From: Woeseiaceae bacterium
GTDB taxonomy: Bacteria; Pseudomonadota; Gammaproteobacteria; Steroidobacterales; Woeseiaceae
Direction of reading: 5' to 3'
Assembly (NCBI GenBank): GCA_028227395.1
Contig: JAOIZZ010000006.1
Coordinates: 1 to 64,000 of the forward strand
DNA: 64,000 bases
The notes below the pieces were generated by a model. That model worked only from the letters and a program-made list of their open reading frames with translations. It had not been told where the DNA came from and did no database searches. Below, in pieces: positions 8,166 to 15,105 of this stretch. The stretch's first letter is position 1, and each line of letters begins with the position of its first letter. Position numbers and translations under genes: made by a program.

Positions 8166-9374
8166 ATGAAGCTTCATCTCTCACTTTTTACTCTAATACT
8201 TCTTTTAACTACTTCAATCAGTCACGCTGATGATTATGTTTGGGGTGAGGAATTTAAAGAAGGCGATGTGATCTCAGCAGAAACGTTTAATCAGGTTTTT
8301 GGTACGTTGCAGAAACTCAATCGTACGCCCGTTGATGCCGATCTTCTGGGTACATGGAGTTGTTCTAGTGTTCGCAGCTACTATACGGGTATGAACACAA
8401 CTGGCTGGGTAAGGACTGGTTTTATTGATTTATTATCAAATGCACAACTAACCATGACGGCTTCTTCAGCTGCTACGAGCCTAGAAAGTGCATACTCATT
8501 TTCAACTTCGAATCCGACACCTCTTATAAGTTTTAACGATGCAAGTTATGCCTCTGCTGGCACTTACATTTTGTATAGAAGTACATTATTTTTTAAGGGT
8601 CTTATGACGCCTTCCGGTAGCAGTACCACAGTTACTAAACATCAAGTAAAAATAGTTAGTGATGATCGCTTCACCCTGACGCCTCTAAGCGGTGGTGGAA
8701 ATAGCCCGGATATGGTTGTTTGTGACTCAGCCGTTGCTGTTCCCGCTGCACCGACAGCATCCACAGCTACTAATGCTCAAACTACGGTCAATGTGACGTG
8801 GACTGATCAAAGCTCTGATGAAACAGGATTTAAGATTTACCGCAGATTATCCAATGCAACTGAAGCCACACAACTTGCCACAGCGGTCACTGCTAGTCCT
8901 TATGTGGATAGCACTCTAACTGAAGGTCAAACCGCTTATTACAGTGTCTCAAGTTATAACGCGAATGGCGAATCGGCTAAATCAGGAGTTGTAGCTGCCA
9001 CGTTAGATAGCGTCAAGCCAACCGTATCGTCACACAGTCCGACAGCCAACCAAGCGGTAGCAAATACTAGCCGCGCTTTAAGTATTACTTTTTCTGAAGC
9101 TGTAAAAGTTATTTGTCCGGCTGGAGGCAATGGACCAATGTGTGATACTTCTGGGTCTGCAATTACTGCCGTTGGAAGTAGTGGTAAAACTTATGCCTAT
9201 ATTGCTTCAGCTGGTAGTACTGGTTTAGTTATATCAGGATCAATTGTTGGTTCTGCAGAGACTTTAAATGCTTCTGATACCATTACTGTGACAGTTCATA
9301 AAGAATGGATACAAGATGTGAATGGCAATCCGATGGCGGCTGATTATACTTATACATTCACTGTGGGAACTTAA
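8166..9374 (+). CDS. Secreted FN3 plus bacterial Ig-like protein
   Basis: This is a 402-aa exported protein. The signal peptide covers residues 1-21 (ending ISHA). An unrecognised N-terminal domain of about 170 residues follows; it contains LLGTWSCSS, typical of a small beta domain. A fibronectin type III domain lies at about 194-278 (PAAPTASTATN ... VNVTWTDQSSDETGFKIYRR). A Big_5/SbsA-like Ig domain lies at about 284-402 (KPTVSSHSPTANQAV ... LSITFSEAV ... YTYTFTVGT). It is probably cell-surface or extracellular, perhaps adhesive or matrix-binding. No cell-wall anchor or autotransporter domain is visible. It is co-transcribed with the lipoprotein. Confidence 0.75.
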   Translation: MKLHLSLFTLILLLTTSISHADDYVWGEEFKEGDVISAETFNQVFGTLQKLNRTPVDADLLGTWSCSSVRSYYTGMNTTGWVRTGFIDLLSNAQLTMTASSAATSLESAYSFSTSNPTPLISFNDASYASAGTYILYRSTLFFKGLMTPSGSSTTVTKHQVKIVSDDRFTLTPLSGGGNSPDMVVCDSAVAVPAAPTASTATNAQTTVNVTWTDQSSDETGFKIYRRLSNATEATQLATAVTASPYVDSTLTEGQTAYYSVSSYNANGESAKSGVVAATLDSVKPTVSSHSPTANQAVANTSRALSITFSEAVKVICPAGGNGPMCDTSGSAITAVGSSGKTYAYIASAGSTGLVISGSIVGSAETLNASDTITVTVHKEWIQDVNGNPMAADYTYTFTVGT

Positions 9375-9406
9375 ATAGAAGTTGCTATATAAGTATCACT
9401 AGGAAG

Positions 9407-9420
9407 CAAACTCTTGTGAA
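9407..9420 (-). promoter_or_regulatory. 14-bp motif TTCACAAGAGTTTG, copy 2
   Basis: This is an exact minus-strand copy of the 14-mer. A -10-like GATACT lies 17 bp downstream on that strand, which would direct transcription antisense to the end of the FN3 gene. The function is unknown. Confidence 0.35.
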
Positions 9421-9545
9421 GGTGGATGCTGACAGGAAAGTTACGGTTCAAACCTGTAATGTCTAAGTCAGAGGAAGATTAGTCAATCTAGTTTACAACC
9501 ATTTTCTACAAATTCTGAGCAAGCAGTTAATATACTACCACCTAC

Positions 9546-9615
9546 CCGGCATGGCACACTGCCTCCCCACCTAGAAGCTTTGCCTTCCCTGCAACTAGAG
9601 AGCTACTTACGTCAG
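9546..9615 (+). repeat. Left arm of a 70-bp imperfect inverted repeat flanking tRNA-Ser
   Basis: This arm pairs with 10015-10084 in inverted orientation. I count about six substitutions and two single-base indels by eye. Conserved blocks include TTGCCTTCCCTGCAA and CCACCTAGAA. Each arm also contains a small hairpin (GGCA-CnC-TGCC). This arm is outside the integrated element and the partner is inside it. Confidence 0.75.
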
Positions 9616-9806
9616 AAAAAAAGTAGGACAACTAATGAGTGACTTGCAGATAAGATGAGATGTATAATCACCGACCAGATAATTTTTGAAGTAGCGTTCA
9701 ATAGATAATTATCGGGGAGAAGTAGAGGGTATATGCCATACATTTGCCATACAGCTCATAGATAAGAAATATTCTATAACGCTGAAACCCTTACAATTAA
9801 AGGTAT

Positions 9807-9897
9807 GGAGAGCTGGCTGAGTGGTCGAAAGCGCTCCCCTGCTAAGGGAGTATGGGTTAATAGCCCATCGAGGGTTCGAATCCCTCGCTCTCCGCCA
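9807..9897 (+). tRNA. tRNA-Ser (anticodon GCU)
   Basis: This is a class II tRNA with acceptor stem GGAGAGC/GCTCTCC, a D arm, an anticodon loop CTGCTAA giving anticodon GCT, a long variable arm (GGGTTAATAGCCC) and T arm GAGGGTTCGAATCCCTC. It has discriminator G and encoded CCA (9895-9897). Its 3' end is the integration site of the downstream element. Confidence 0.97.
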
Positions 9898-9898
9898 T
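9880..9898 (+). mobile_element. attL: 19-bp direct repeat in the tRNA-Ser 3' end
   Basis: ATCCCTCGCTCTCCGCCAT is repeated exactly at 20641-20659. It covers the T-stem 3' half, acceptor stem and CCA of tRNA-Ser, the usual crossover site of tRNA-targeting tyrosine integrases. The tRNA remains intact on the left side. Confidence 0.92.
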
Positions 9899-9948
9899 TC
9901 TAAAAATATCCTTATAAATCAATAACAAGCGTACCTTACTATTATAAA

Positions 9949-9979
9949 TGTAGTACAGATGTAGTATATTATGTAGTAC
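9949..9979 (+). promoter_or_regulatory. Left integrase arm-site array (3 x TGTAGTAC)
   Basis: Three direct repeats start at 9949 (TGTAGTAC), 9960 (TGTAGTAT) and 9972 (TGTAGTAC), so the spacings are 11 and 12 bp. The same motif, orientation and spacing recur at 20550-20580. They lie 51 bp inside attL. I infer arm-type binding sites for the element's integrase. Confidence 0.75.
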
Positions 9980-10014
9980 AAATACCTATTTTTAACCATC
10001 AGTCTCAAAAATTA

Positions 10015-10084
10015 CTGACGCAAGTCAGCTCTCTATTGCAGGGAAGGCAAAGTTTCTAGGTGGGTAGGCAGAGTGCCATACCGG
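10015..10084 (-). repeat. Right arm of the 70-bp inverted repeat
   Basis: This is the inverted partner of 9546-9615. It lies inside the element between the arm-site array and the first gene. The two arms enclose about 400 bp that include tRNA-Ser and attL. A similar sequence on both sides of attL is not explained by simple site-specific integration. Confidence 0.75.
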
Positions 10085-10169
10085 GTGGTACGGGTACTAT
10101 TCTAGCAGTCGAACATTTTTAGCCAGATTGGCTGTTAAGTAGATTGGTTTAATTATAGTTTACTTCTTC

Positions 10170-10685
10170 CTAATTGAATCTTTTTATTAAACCATCTGAA
10201 TTATTTTCATCATTGCATAGGTCGGGAAGACTTCTAACATAATCTTCAAATGGCTCTATAAATATTTGTGCTTCAAAGACATAACGTAAATGACAATGAT
10301 TCCATTGTAATTCAGTATATTGTTTTTCTTTATCCCAAATAACTTGATCCATCATTCCTTGTGTATATTGATAGAAGTTATTCTCGTTTACAGTCCAATA
10401 ATAAACTTGGCGTTGTTCTCTGTTGTAACGCTGAATTTCTGATTGATTGTCCCACGCTATATTTTCAACTCCAATTTCTTCAGGGCTAAACTCATAAGTA
10501 GATAATATTTGATTTGTTCTAAGTATTGTCCTTGATTGTTGTTGACCTGCTATTGCTATTTTTTGTGTTTGTCTCAATTCTAAGCCCACAAAAATTAATG
10601 AAGCAATCAAACCTATTACACCGACTATCTGAAATAGTTCACTGTATTTGGAAAGGCTGTTTATTGAGAAGATACTTTTATTCAT
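10170..10685 (-). CDS. Membrane-anchored paralog 1 of three
   Basis: This 171-aa protein has one transmembrane helix (about residues 16-36, ELFQIVGVIGLIASLIFVGLE) and a cytoplasmic or periplasmic helical domain ending LIKRFN. I recognise the general type, common in marine bacteria (one TM plus a helical domain rich in W and acidic residues), but know of no function. The first 36 residues are nearly identical to those of the next gene, while the rest is diverged. The upstream leader GTTGTGTAGGCT is shared by all or most of the three genes. Preceding it, TTCACA and TAGGCT with a 17-bp spacer could be the promoter. Confidence 0.7.
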   Translation of the reverse strand: MNKSIFSINSLSKYSELFQIVGVIGLIASLIFVGLELRQTQKIAIAGQQQSRTILRTNQILSTYEFSPEEIGVENIAWDNQSEIQRYNREQRQVYYWTVNENNFYQYTQGMMDQVIWDKEKQYTELQWNHCHLRYVFEAQIFIEPFEDYVRSLPDLCNDENNSDGLIKRFN

Positions 10686-10706
10686 TAGTGAAGCCTACAC
10701 AACTAA

Positions 10707-10720
10707 CAAACTCTTGTGAA
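10707..10720 (-). promoter_or_regulatory. 14-bp motif TTCACAAGAGTTTG, copy 3
   Basis: This copy lies just upstream of paralog 1. TTCACA is followed 17 bp later by TAGGCT. The same TTCACA-17-TAGGCT arrangement, with a changed middle, precedes paralog 3 near 11750. A promoter role is plausible. Confidence 0.45.
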
Positions 10721-10733
10721 GACTGGTTTTGTT

Positions 10734-11228
10734 TTAGGTACAGGCTCTTGATGGAATGGCTTCAATAAGTTTTACAAATTCTTTATCGAGCTGTCTTGTT
10801 TTAGTTTCCCATACACGTTCCAACATTTTACAATTTCTATCTGTTGATTCTTCACGTGATTTTATTCTCTTCATTATGGAGTATCTTGATTGCCAGATAC
10901 TTTCATCCATCAATCCTAATCTATATTTTAAATAATCTGTTTCTGAAATATTCCAGAACATGTGTTGGAAGTTATGAGAAAATACTTCGTATTTATCATA
11001 ATCATTTTCTGGATGAAGATAAGCTAAATTATTATTTGTCGCAGTATTATATAGATCAGTAAATGCTTTTGTTCTCTCTACTTGTTGTTCAACCAACGCA
11101 ATTTGCTGAGACTGTCTCAACTCCATACCTACAAATATCAGAGAAGCAATCAAGCCAATTACACCGACTATCTGAAACAGTTCACTGTATTTGGAAAGGC
11201 TGTTTATTGAGAAGATACTTTTATTCAT
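10734..11228 (-). CDS. Membrane-anchored paralog 2 of three
   Basis: This 164-aa protein shares its N-terminus (MNKSIFSINSLSKYSELF and the following TM helix) almost residue for residue with paralog 1. Its C-terminal domain is different (YLHPENDYDKYEVFSHNF ... DEFVKLIEAIP-like end). About 100 bp of DNA covering the start codon and TM is close to identical between the two, so duplication or gene conversion is recent. The start lies 24 bp after the stop of paralog 3, suggesting co-transcription. The function is unknown. Confidence 0.7.
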   Translation of the reverse strand: MNKSIFSINSLSKYSELFQIVGVIGLIASLIFVGMELRQSQQIALVEQQVERTKAFTDLYNTATNNNLAYLHPENDYDKYEVFSHNFQHMFWNISETDYLKYRLGLMDESIWQSRYSIMKRIKSREESTDRNCKMLERVWETKTRQLDKEFVKLIEAIPSRACT

Positions 11229-11252
11229 TAGTGAAGCCTACATAACGTTAAG

Positions 11253-11735
11253 TTAATTTTCATAAATGGCTTGATCAACCAAATCAATAAAACCAGGAGT
11301 TGATGATAGGAAAAATTCTTTATTATCCTCCCAAGCAAAATCTGGCATTTGTTTTGCATTGACTGAGTATGCATCATTCCATAGCTTCCAGTTAGAATCA
11401 CTCATCCGTTTTTCATTATGGTAATCAAATGCTTTTTCCCAATTATTGAAATCATTTAATCTAAGCCTAGTATATTGAAATCTTTCTACCTCGTTTAATG
11501 TATCTGTATTTTTTTCTGCTCTCATTATTAGAGATGCTAAAATAGGATCTGAGGCTATTCTTAAATTAAATTCTTCACTGCTACGGTATAACGTGGAATC
11601 AATTTCAGAAGTATCGATTAATCTCTGTTGATTATATTCAGTAATGGCGTAAATAAGTGAAATAATAACCATAATACAAGCCATAACCTGAGAGAGATTT
11701 GCTAGCTCAGATGTTGCTAATTTCTTAATCATCAT
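11253..11735 (-). CDS. Membrane-anchored paralog 3 of three
   Basis: This 160-aa protein has one TM helix (about residues 14-32, LSQVMACIMVIISLIYAI) followed by a helical domain with ERFQYTRLRLNDFNNWEKAF and a C-terminal GFIDLVDQAI. The layout and pattern (Er-f-y-RL...nnWE...yH) match the other two, but sequence identity is low. The leader shares GTTGTGTAGGCT with paralogs 1 and 2. It is probably the first gene of a three-gene leftward unit. The function is unknown; nothing identifies it as a known defence or immunity protein. Confidence 0.7.
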   Translation of the reverse strand: MMIKKLATSELANLSQVMACIMVIISLIYAITEYNQQRLIDTSEIDSTLYRSSEEFNLRIASDPILASLIMRAEKNTDTLNEVERFQYTRLRLNDFNNWEKAFDYHNEKRMSDSNWKLWNDAYSVNAKQMPDFAWEDNKEFFLSSTPGFIDLVDQAIYEN

Positions 11736-11820
11736 ACCAGCCTACACAACCTTACAGAACTTGTGAAGGATAGGTGTTGGTTTTGCACCAGTTTATCTTC
11801 CTTAAAAAACTCAACTGTTG

Positions 11821-11929
11821 TATAATAGACCCTGTATCAAGAGCAGAGTTAATTCTCTCTCCAACCTGCTAGCTTCTAGCAAGGTGGAACAAAAGATACG
11901 GCTGTTCAAGCAAACAAAAGGAGAACAAA
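11821..11929 (+). promoter_or_regulatory. Promoter and structured leader of the acidic-protein gene
   Basis: A perfect -10 box TATAAT lies at 11821-11826 with only a weak -35 upstream. Transcription from about 11833 would give a leader near 97 nt. It contains AGAG...CTCT and then a 9-bp stem ACCTGCTAG/CTAGCaAGGT (11864-11885) with a 3-nt loop, followed by a strong SD (AAAGGAG). The leader may be regulatory or stabilising. Confidence 0.5.
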
Positions 11930-12241
11930 ATGAACGAAAAATACACACCAGAAGTGGTTAAAATCAATGAGTTTGAGAACGCTCGCTTTGATGAGCAGGG
12001 TCACCTTCATATGGATGGTGCTGATTATCTTGAAGGCTTTCCAGATTATGAATGGTTCTTTGCTACTCACAAAGATAACTTCCCGATAATCTATAAAGAG
12101 TTATCTGGTGATGAGGTGGTGCACGAGGATATAGCTGAAGTGTTTATGAGCTATATGGAAGAGAAAGGCACTAAGGTTAGTGAGCTAATGGATATAAGCA
12201 AAGCCAATGAGTTGGAGTATCAGTTTAGTAATTGGATGTAA
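11930..12241 (+). CDS. Very acidic 103-aa protein
   Basis: I do not recognise this protein. It is soluble, with no signal or TM, and contains 24 Asp/Glu against 8 Lys/Arg. Segments such as FDEQGHLHMDGADYLEGF and SGDEVVHEDIAEVFMSYMEE are typical of a compact acidic fold. The strong promoter box, structured leader and perfect SD suggest substantial expression, unlike its SD-poor neighbours in the element. Acidic small proteins on mobile elements are sometimes DNA mimics with anti-restriction or anti-defence roles; that is only a hypothesis here. It is the only rightward gene in this part of the element. Confidence 0.65.
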   Translation: MNEKYTPEVVKINEFENARFDEQGHLHMDGADYLEGFPDYEWFFATHKDNFPIIYKELSGDEVVHEDIAEVFMSYMEEKGTKVSELMDISKANELEYQFSNWM

Positions 12242-12283
12242 GAGATCTATTATCTTATTTATTTGGCTTGATGGGATGTCAAA

Positions 12284-12832
12284 TTAAGAAAAATTATGTA
12301 ATAAGCCAATTTTTTTACATGGTCTGGTCCAGCTGTTCATATCGATAAAAACACTTTTAAAAGAATCCAGGATTTTTTCATTACTCATCACTCTTTCAAT
12401 TACATCGTTTGGTTTCAAGGTTAGTTCACTTTTATTGAGAATATAATTGTTGGATTTATTACCTTCACCTCTTATTGTAAATCTTATATAAATTGGTGTT
12501 TCTTCAGTAATAGTTAAATCATAAAATAATACTGAGAAGTAATGATCGTCTGTTTCGATATCCTTTAGTTGATAATCCCAAGGTGAATTTAGGATTTTAT
12601 CCTTATAACTGCTTTTATGTAATACTTCATAACCTTTAGTGAGATTTATGATATGCGCTATTACCTCAGAGTGTGTTGTTGACCAGAGTGTTCTGTTTTG
12701 CTCTCTACAATCATAAATCCTATCTACTACTAAATTTGGATTTTTTTCTTGAATAGTTAAGTAGTCACTTGATTCAACACAGGAGGTTACAAGAAATGGG
12801 ATAATGATAAAATGAAGAAATTTTTTAAACAT
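12284..12832 (-). CDS. Lipoprotein of unknown function
   Basis: This is a 182-aa protein with signal MFKKFLHFIIIPFLVTSC, lipobox V-T-S-C. The mature part contains two further cysteines: one near residue 43 in VVDRIYDCREQNRTLW and one near the end in TRPCKKIGLL. They could form a disulfide. It has no recognised domain. It probably resides on the periplasmic side of a membrane. It is separated from the next leftward gene by 40 bp. No clear SD precedes the ATG. Confidence 0.65.
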   Translation of the reverse strand: MFKKFLHFIIIPFLVTSCVESSDYLTIQEKNPNLVVDRIYDCREQNRTLWSTTHSEVIAHIINLTKGYEVLHKSSYKDKILNSPWDYQLKDIETDDHYFSVLFYDLTITEETPIYIRFTIRGEGNKSNNYILNKSELTLKPNDVIERVMSNEKILDSFKSVFIDMNSWTRPCKKIGLLHNFS

Positions 12833-12872
12833 AAAACAAGATTACACATCTTAAATAAATTTGTGAAGTGTG

Positions 12873-13487
12873 TCAGTTTTTCCTAGCACTCATCTCAACT
12901 ACAGGCAAATCAGGATAAGCCTCAATAACTCTTCGATTTAACTCATTATAGTATTCATCAGAATCTCCAATGATGCCGTCTTTGAGTACTTCAAAGTGGG
13001 TAGAATATGCAAAACTAGTTTCTTCATGATATCCACCCATGCCATACCAGGTATTTTTACTTGCCCAAGCTAGAGCTTCTGGTGTTGGTTGAACTACCTT
13101 TTTTTCTGAATTTGTTTTTACCTTTTCTTCTGTATTAGGTGCATTATCTTTTAGGTTTTCTGGACTCTCGTTTATCTGAACTTCTTGAGGACCAAAGATA
13201 TCCTCATACAAATAAATGAAATCCTCTGTTGCTGCTATTGATTTTTTTAACCCTTTTACTTCATTATCACATTCAATTCTAAGTTCTCTAATTCTTTTTA
13301 CTTTCTTTGCACATTCAAATTCAGAGATTTTATTTGTTTTTTTATATATATCTTTAAAAAATACAGCTTGTTTATTTACGCTCTCAAGAAGAACTTTGTA
13401 ATGTTCAAGTTCTTTTTTCTCCTCTGGAAGGAGCTTCATAAACTCAATATAAGCATCGTGAAATTTTTGATGCTCATCATCACTCAT
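12873..13487 (-). CDS. Coiled-coil protein with phage-type C-terminal domain
   Basis: This is a 204-aa soluble protein. Residues 1-95 are charged helices, probably a coiled coil. Residues 105-133 form a polar linker. The C-terminal 70 residues carry a pattern I know from phage and mobile-element proteins of unknown function: W141-ASKNTWYG, then FAYSTHFEVLKDGIIG, then SDEYYNELNRRVIEAYP. In this pattern the W, N-x-W-[FY]-G, EYY and terminal YP/FP are conserved. A good SD (GGGAG) precedes the start. It links the element to phage-related DNA, but the function is unknown. Confidence 0.65.
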   Translation of the reverse strand: MSDDEHQKFHDAYIEFMKLLPEEKKELEHYKVLLESVNKQAVFFKDIYKKTNKISEFECAKKVKRIRELRIECDNEVKGLKKSIAATEDFIYLYEDIFGPQEVQINESPENLKDNAPNTEEKVKTNSEKKVVQPTPEALAWASKNTWYGMGGYHEETSFAYSTHFEVLKDGIIGDSDEYYNELNRRVIEAYPDLPVVEMSARKN

Positions 13488-13679
13488 ATTAAATATTCTC
13501 CCAATACATAATTTAACTATACCACGCTAACTTGACAAGTCTAAAAATTGATGTTAAACTCTATGTCGATTTAAGCATTCATAGAGTTCATTAATACCTA
13601 CCTATTACTTTTAAGAGATCTCTTCTTAGAGAGCAATACAGAGCGTTCTAGAGGTATGTTTAAGGTGGAGTCTAAAAGG
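13488..13679. other. Intergenic, no gene seen
   Basis: This 192-bp A+T-rich spacer separates two leftward genes. It contains a palindromic AGAGATCTCT (about 13615-13624) and CTTCTTAGAGAG sequences that could form a small hairpin. I see no U-tract terminator and no repeat copy. Confidence 0.4.
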
Positions 13680-14930
13680 TTAATTGGTTAACGGAGACAG
13701 TCTCTTATAAATTTCTGGCATAACAGTGGAATACATTAGCATCTCCATAGTGTCTTTGTCAGATTCTTTGACTATGAAACTATCGTGGACTGTTAACGCA
13801 CAGATACCATTAAGTGCAGCTTTGTGTGCAATAAAAAATAAATGATTCTGATCTATCCAGGCATAATGCTCTGCTCTGTCTTTACCTTTGTAGAAATAAT
13901 CCTTCAGTAAAGCAAACTTCTCTTCAACAGCATCTACCAATTCTGATGTCGAGAGTTTGGATTTTTTCTTTAGATGTTTGTATTCATCTGTGTCGCAAAA
14001 GAAAGCAAACCTAGCTGATGATTCACTTCTGCTTTCAGAGTTGATCATACAGCGTGTTATTAAGATCTTAACCAGTTTTCTATCAACACCTTCAATGTGA
14101 TACAGATCAATATCTCTGCCTGTATTGAGGTAACTATCAAACAGAAACTTATGCAAATTATTGAGAATAGAAGCGTTGTAGTCCAGTTCCACAGTAGCTT
14201 CACCATCAATAGTAATCTCTCTTTTTTGATGCCAGTAGCCACCTGATCTGCCACCATAGAGTAATGGATACTTACTCTTCCAGTTGCGATAGGTGCGTGT
14301 CAGATGAATGTCCACATACTGCTCACCTGATTTTAAATTGATGATGGTATGTTGATTTAGGAAAGCACAATACTCTGACATTAACTTCTCTATATGGTCT
14401 GAGTATTCAGTTTCTTTAAAGTCTATGAGTTTTCCACCATTAGGTAAGGTCTCTCTATACATCAGATGACAATGATTATCTTCAGATATTGATTCAGGAA
14501 CAATACCTAGCTTCTCTGCTAACAGAATAACTCCATCTGTTGAGATCATTTCGGATTTTAAGGCGTGAGAATTATCTTCTTTTTGTTTGTAAGCGTTATC
14601 ACCTGTTTTATTTTTGATGTAACCTGCGTCTGCTAATTTATCAGCCACACTTATGATTCTTTTAATACCAATCTGTTGTGGATTGTAACGTTGAGGTAGT
14701 GTCTCACTGTGCTGTCTGCTATAGAGTATGGCTTGATTGGGATACTTAATTAGGTTGCAGAGAATAAGTCTGAGAGACTTTAATTGGCTTCTGATTTTGA
14801 TACTGGATAAATCATCATAAACATAGACACCATCATCTAATAGAGACTCAGATACCTCTTTTGAAGCGACATGAAGTGGATGTTTTGTTATCTCAACATC
14901 AGCATTTAAATGAAAGTTAAAGTATGGCAT
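13680..14930 (-). CDS. Mobile-element protein with family-A polymerase-like motifs
   Basis: This 416-aa protein belongs to a family I know from bacterial genomic islands, with no established function. Its core reads YGGRSGGYWHQ (225-235), then GEATVELDYNA (243-253), then DRKLVKILITRCMIN (283-297), and finally ALTVHDSFIV (378-387). These parallel motif A (catalytic D250 in ELDY), motif B (R284/K288 helix) and motif C (H382-D383-S384) of family-A DNA polymerases and T7-like RNA polymerases. The N-terminal 200 residues look DNA-binding or accessory and have no nuclease motif that I can see. A role in element replication, priming or defence is inferred. It is transcribed divergently from the membrane-protein genes. 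Confidence 0.7.
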   Translation of the reverse strand: MPYFNFHLNADVEITKHPLHVASKEVSESLLDDGVYVYDDLSSIKIRSQLKSLRLILCNLIKYPNQAILYSRQHSETLPQRYNPQQIGIKRIISVADKLADAGYIKNKTGDNAYKQKEDNSHALKSEMISTDGVILLAEKLGIVPESISEDNHCHLMYRETLPNGGKLIDFKETEYSDHIEKLMSEYCAFLNQHTIINLKSGEQYVDIHLTRTYRNWKSKYPLLYGGRSGGYWHQKREITIDGEATVELDYNASILNNLHKFLFDSYLNTGRDIDLYHIEGVDRKLVKILITRCMINSESRSESSARFAFFCDTDEYKHLKKKSKLSTSELVDAVEEKFALLKDYFYKGKDRAEHYAWIDQNHLFFIAHKAALNGICALTVHDSFIVKESDKDTMEMLMYSTVMPEIYKRLSPLTN

Positions 14931-14961
14931 TTAGTTTTGGCTCTCTATGGAGACTCTGTCT

Positions 14962-14987
14962 AGTCTATATACTATAAAGTCTATATA
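14962..14987 (+). repeat. Paired AGTCTATATA repeats between divergent genes
   Basis: AGTCTATATA occurs at 14962-14971 and 14978-14987, a 16-bp period. The pair lies 30 bp upstream of the polymerase-motif gene and overlaps its likely -10 (TATAGT on the minus strand). It could be an operator or short iterons. Confidence 0.4.
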
Positions 14988-15093
14988 GATAGCTGAAATA
15001 TACCAGTAGTTATCCTTCCATCCACCATCATTAATTATCTTAGATGTATAACAACTAACGGATTAGATTCTTTATTCTTTCTTTTGTTAGGTT

Positions 15094-15099
15094 TACTAT
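15094..15099 (+). promoter_or_regulatory. -10 box TACTAT, leaderless type
   Basis: The hexamer ends 6 nt before the ATG at 15106, and there is no SD. The -35 region is weak (TTTATT/TTATTC). The placement matches four other starts in this element. Confidence 0.45.
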
Positions 15100-15105
15100 A
15101 AAGTT

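Larger units (their letters stand above)
9375..9806. other. Non-coding stretch before tRNA-Ser
   Basis: No plausible gene is seen. The stretch contains one copy of the 14-bp motif (9407-9420, minus strand), a small hairpin GACAGG...CCTGTaatGTC (9431-9463), and the left arm of a 70-bp inverted repeat (9546-9615). It is A+T-rich otherwise. Confidence 0.55.

Noticed and set aside
9431-9463. GACAGG...GGTTCAAACC-like segment resembling a tRNA T arm
   Set aside because: No acceptor, D or anticodon arm can be drawn around it. It is noted only as a small hairpin.
10526-11245. Plus-strand frames opposite the three membrane-anchored paralogs
   Set aside because: Their repeated segments only mirror the duplicated DNA of the minus-strand genes. 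They have no SD and no family-like features.
14060-14257. 65-codon frame within the polymerase-motif gene
   Set aside because: It is an out-of-frame shadow on the same strand; the long frame carries the conserved motifs.
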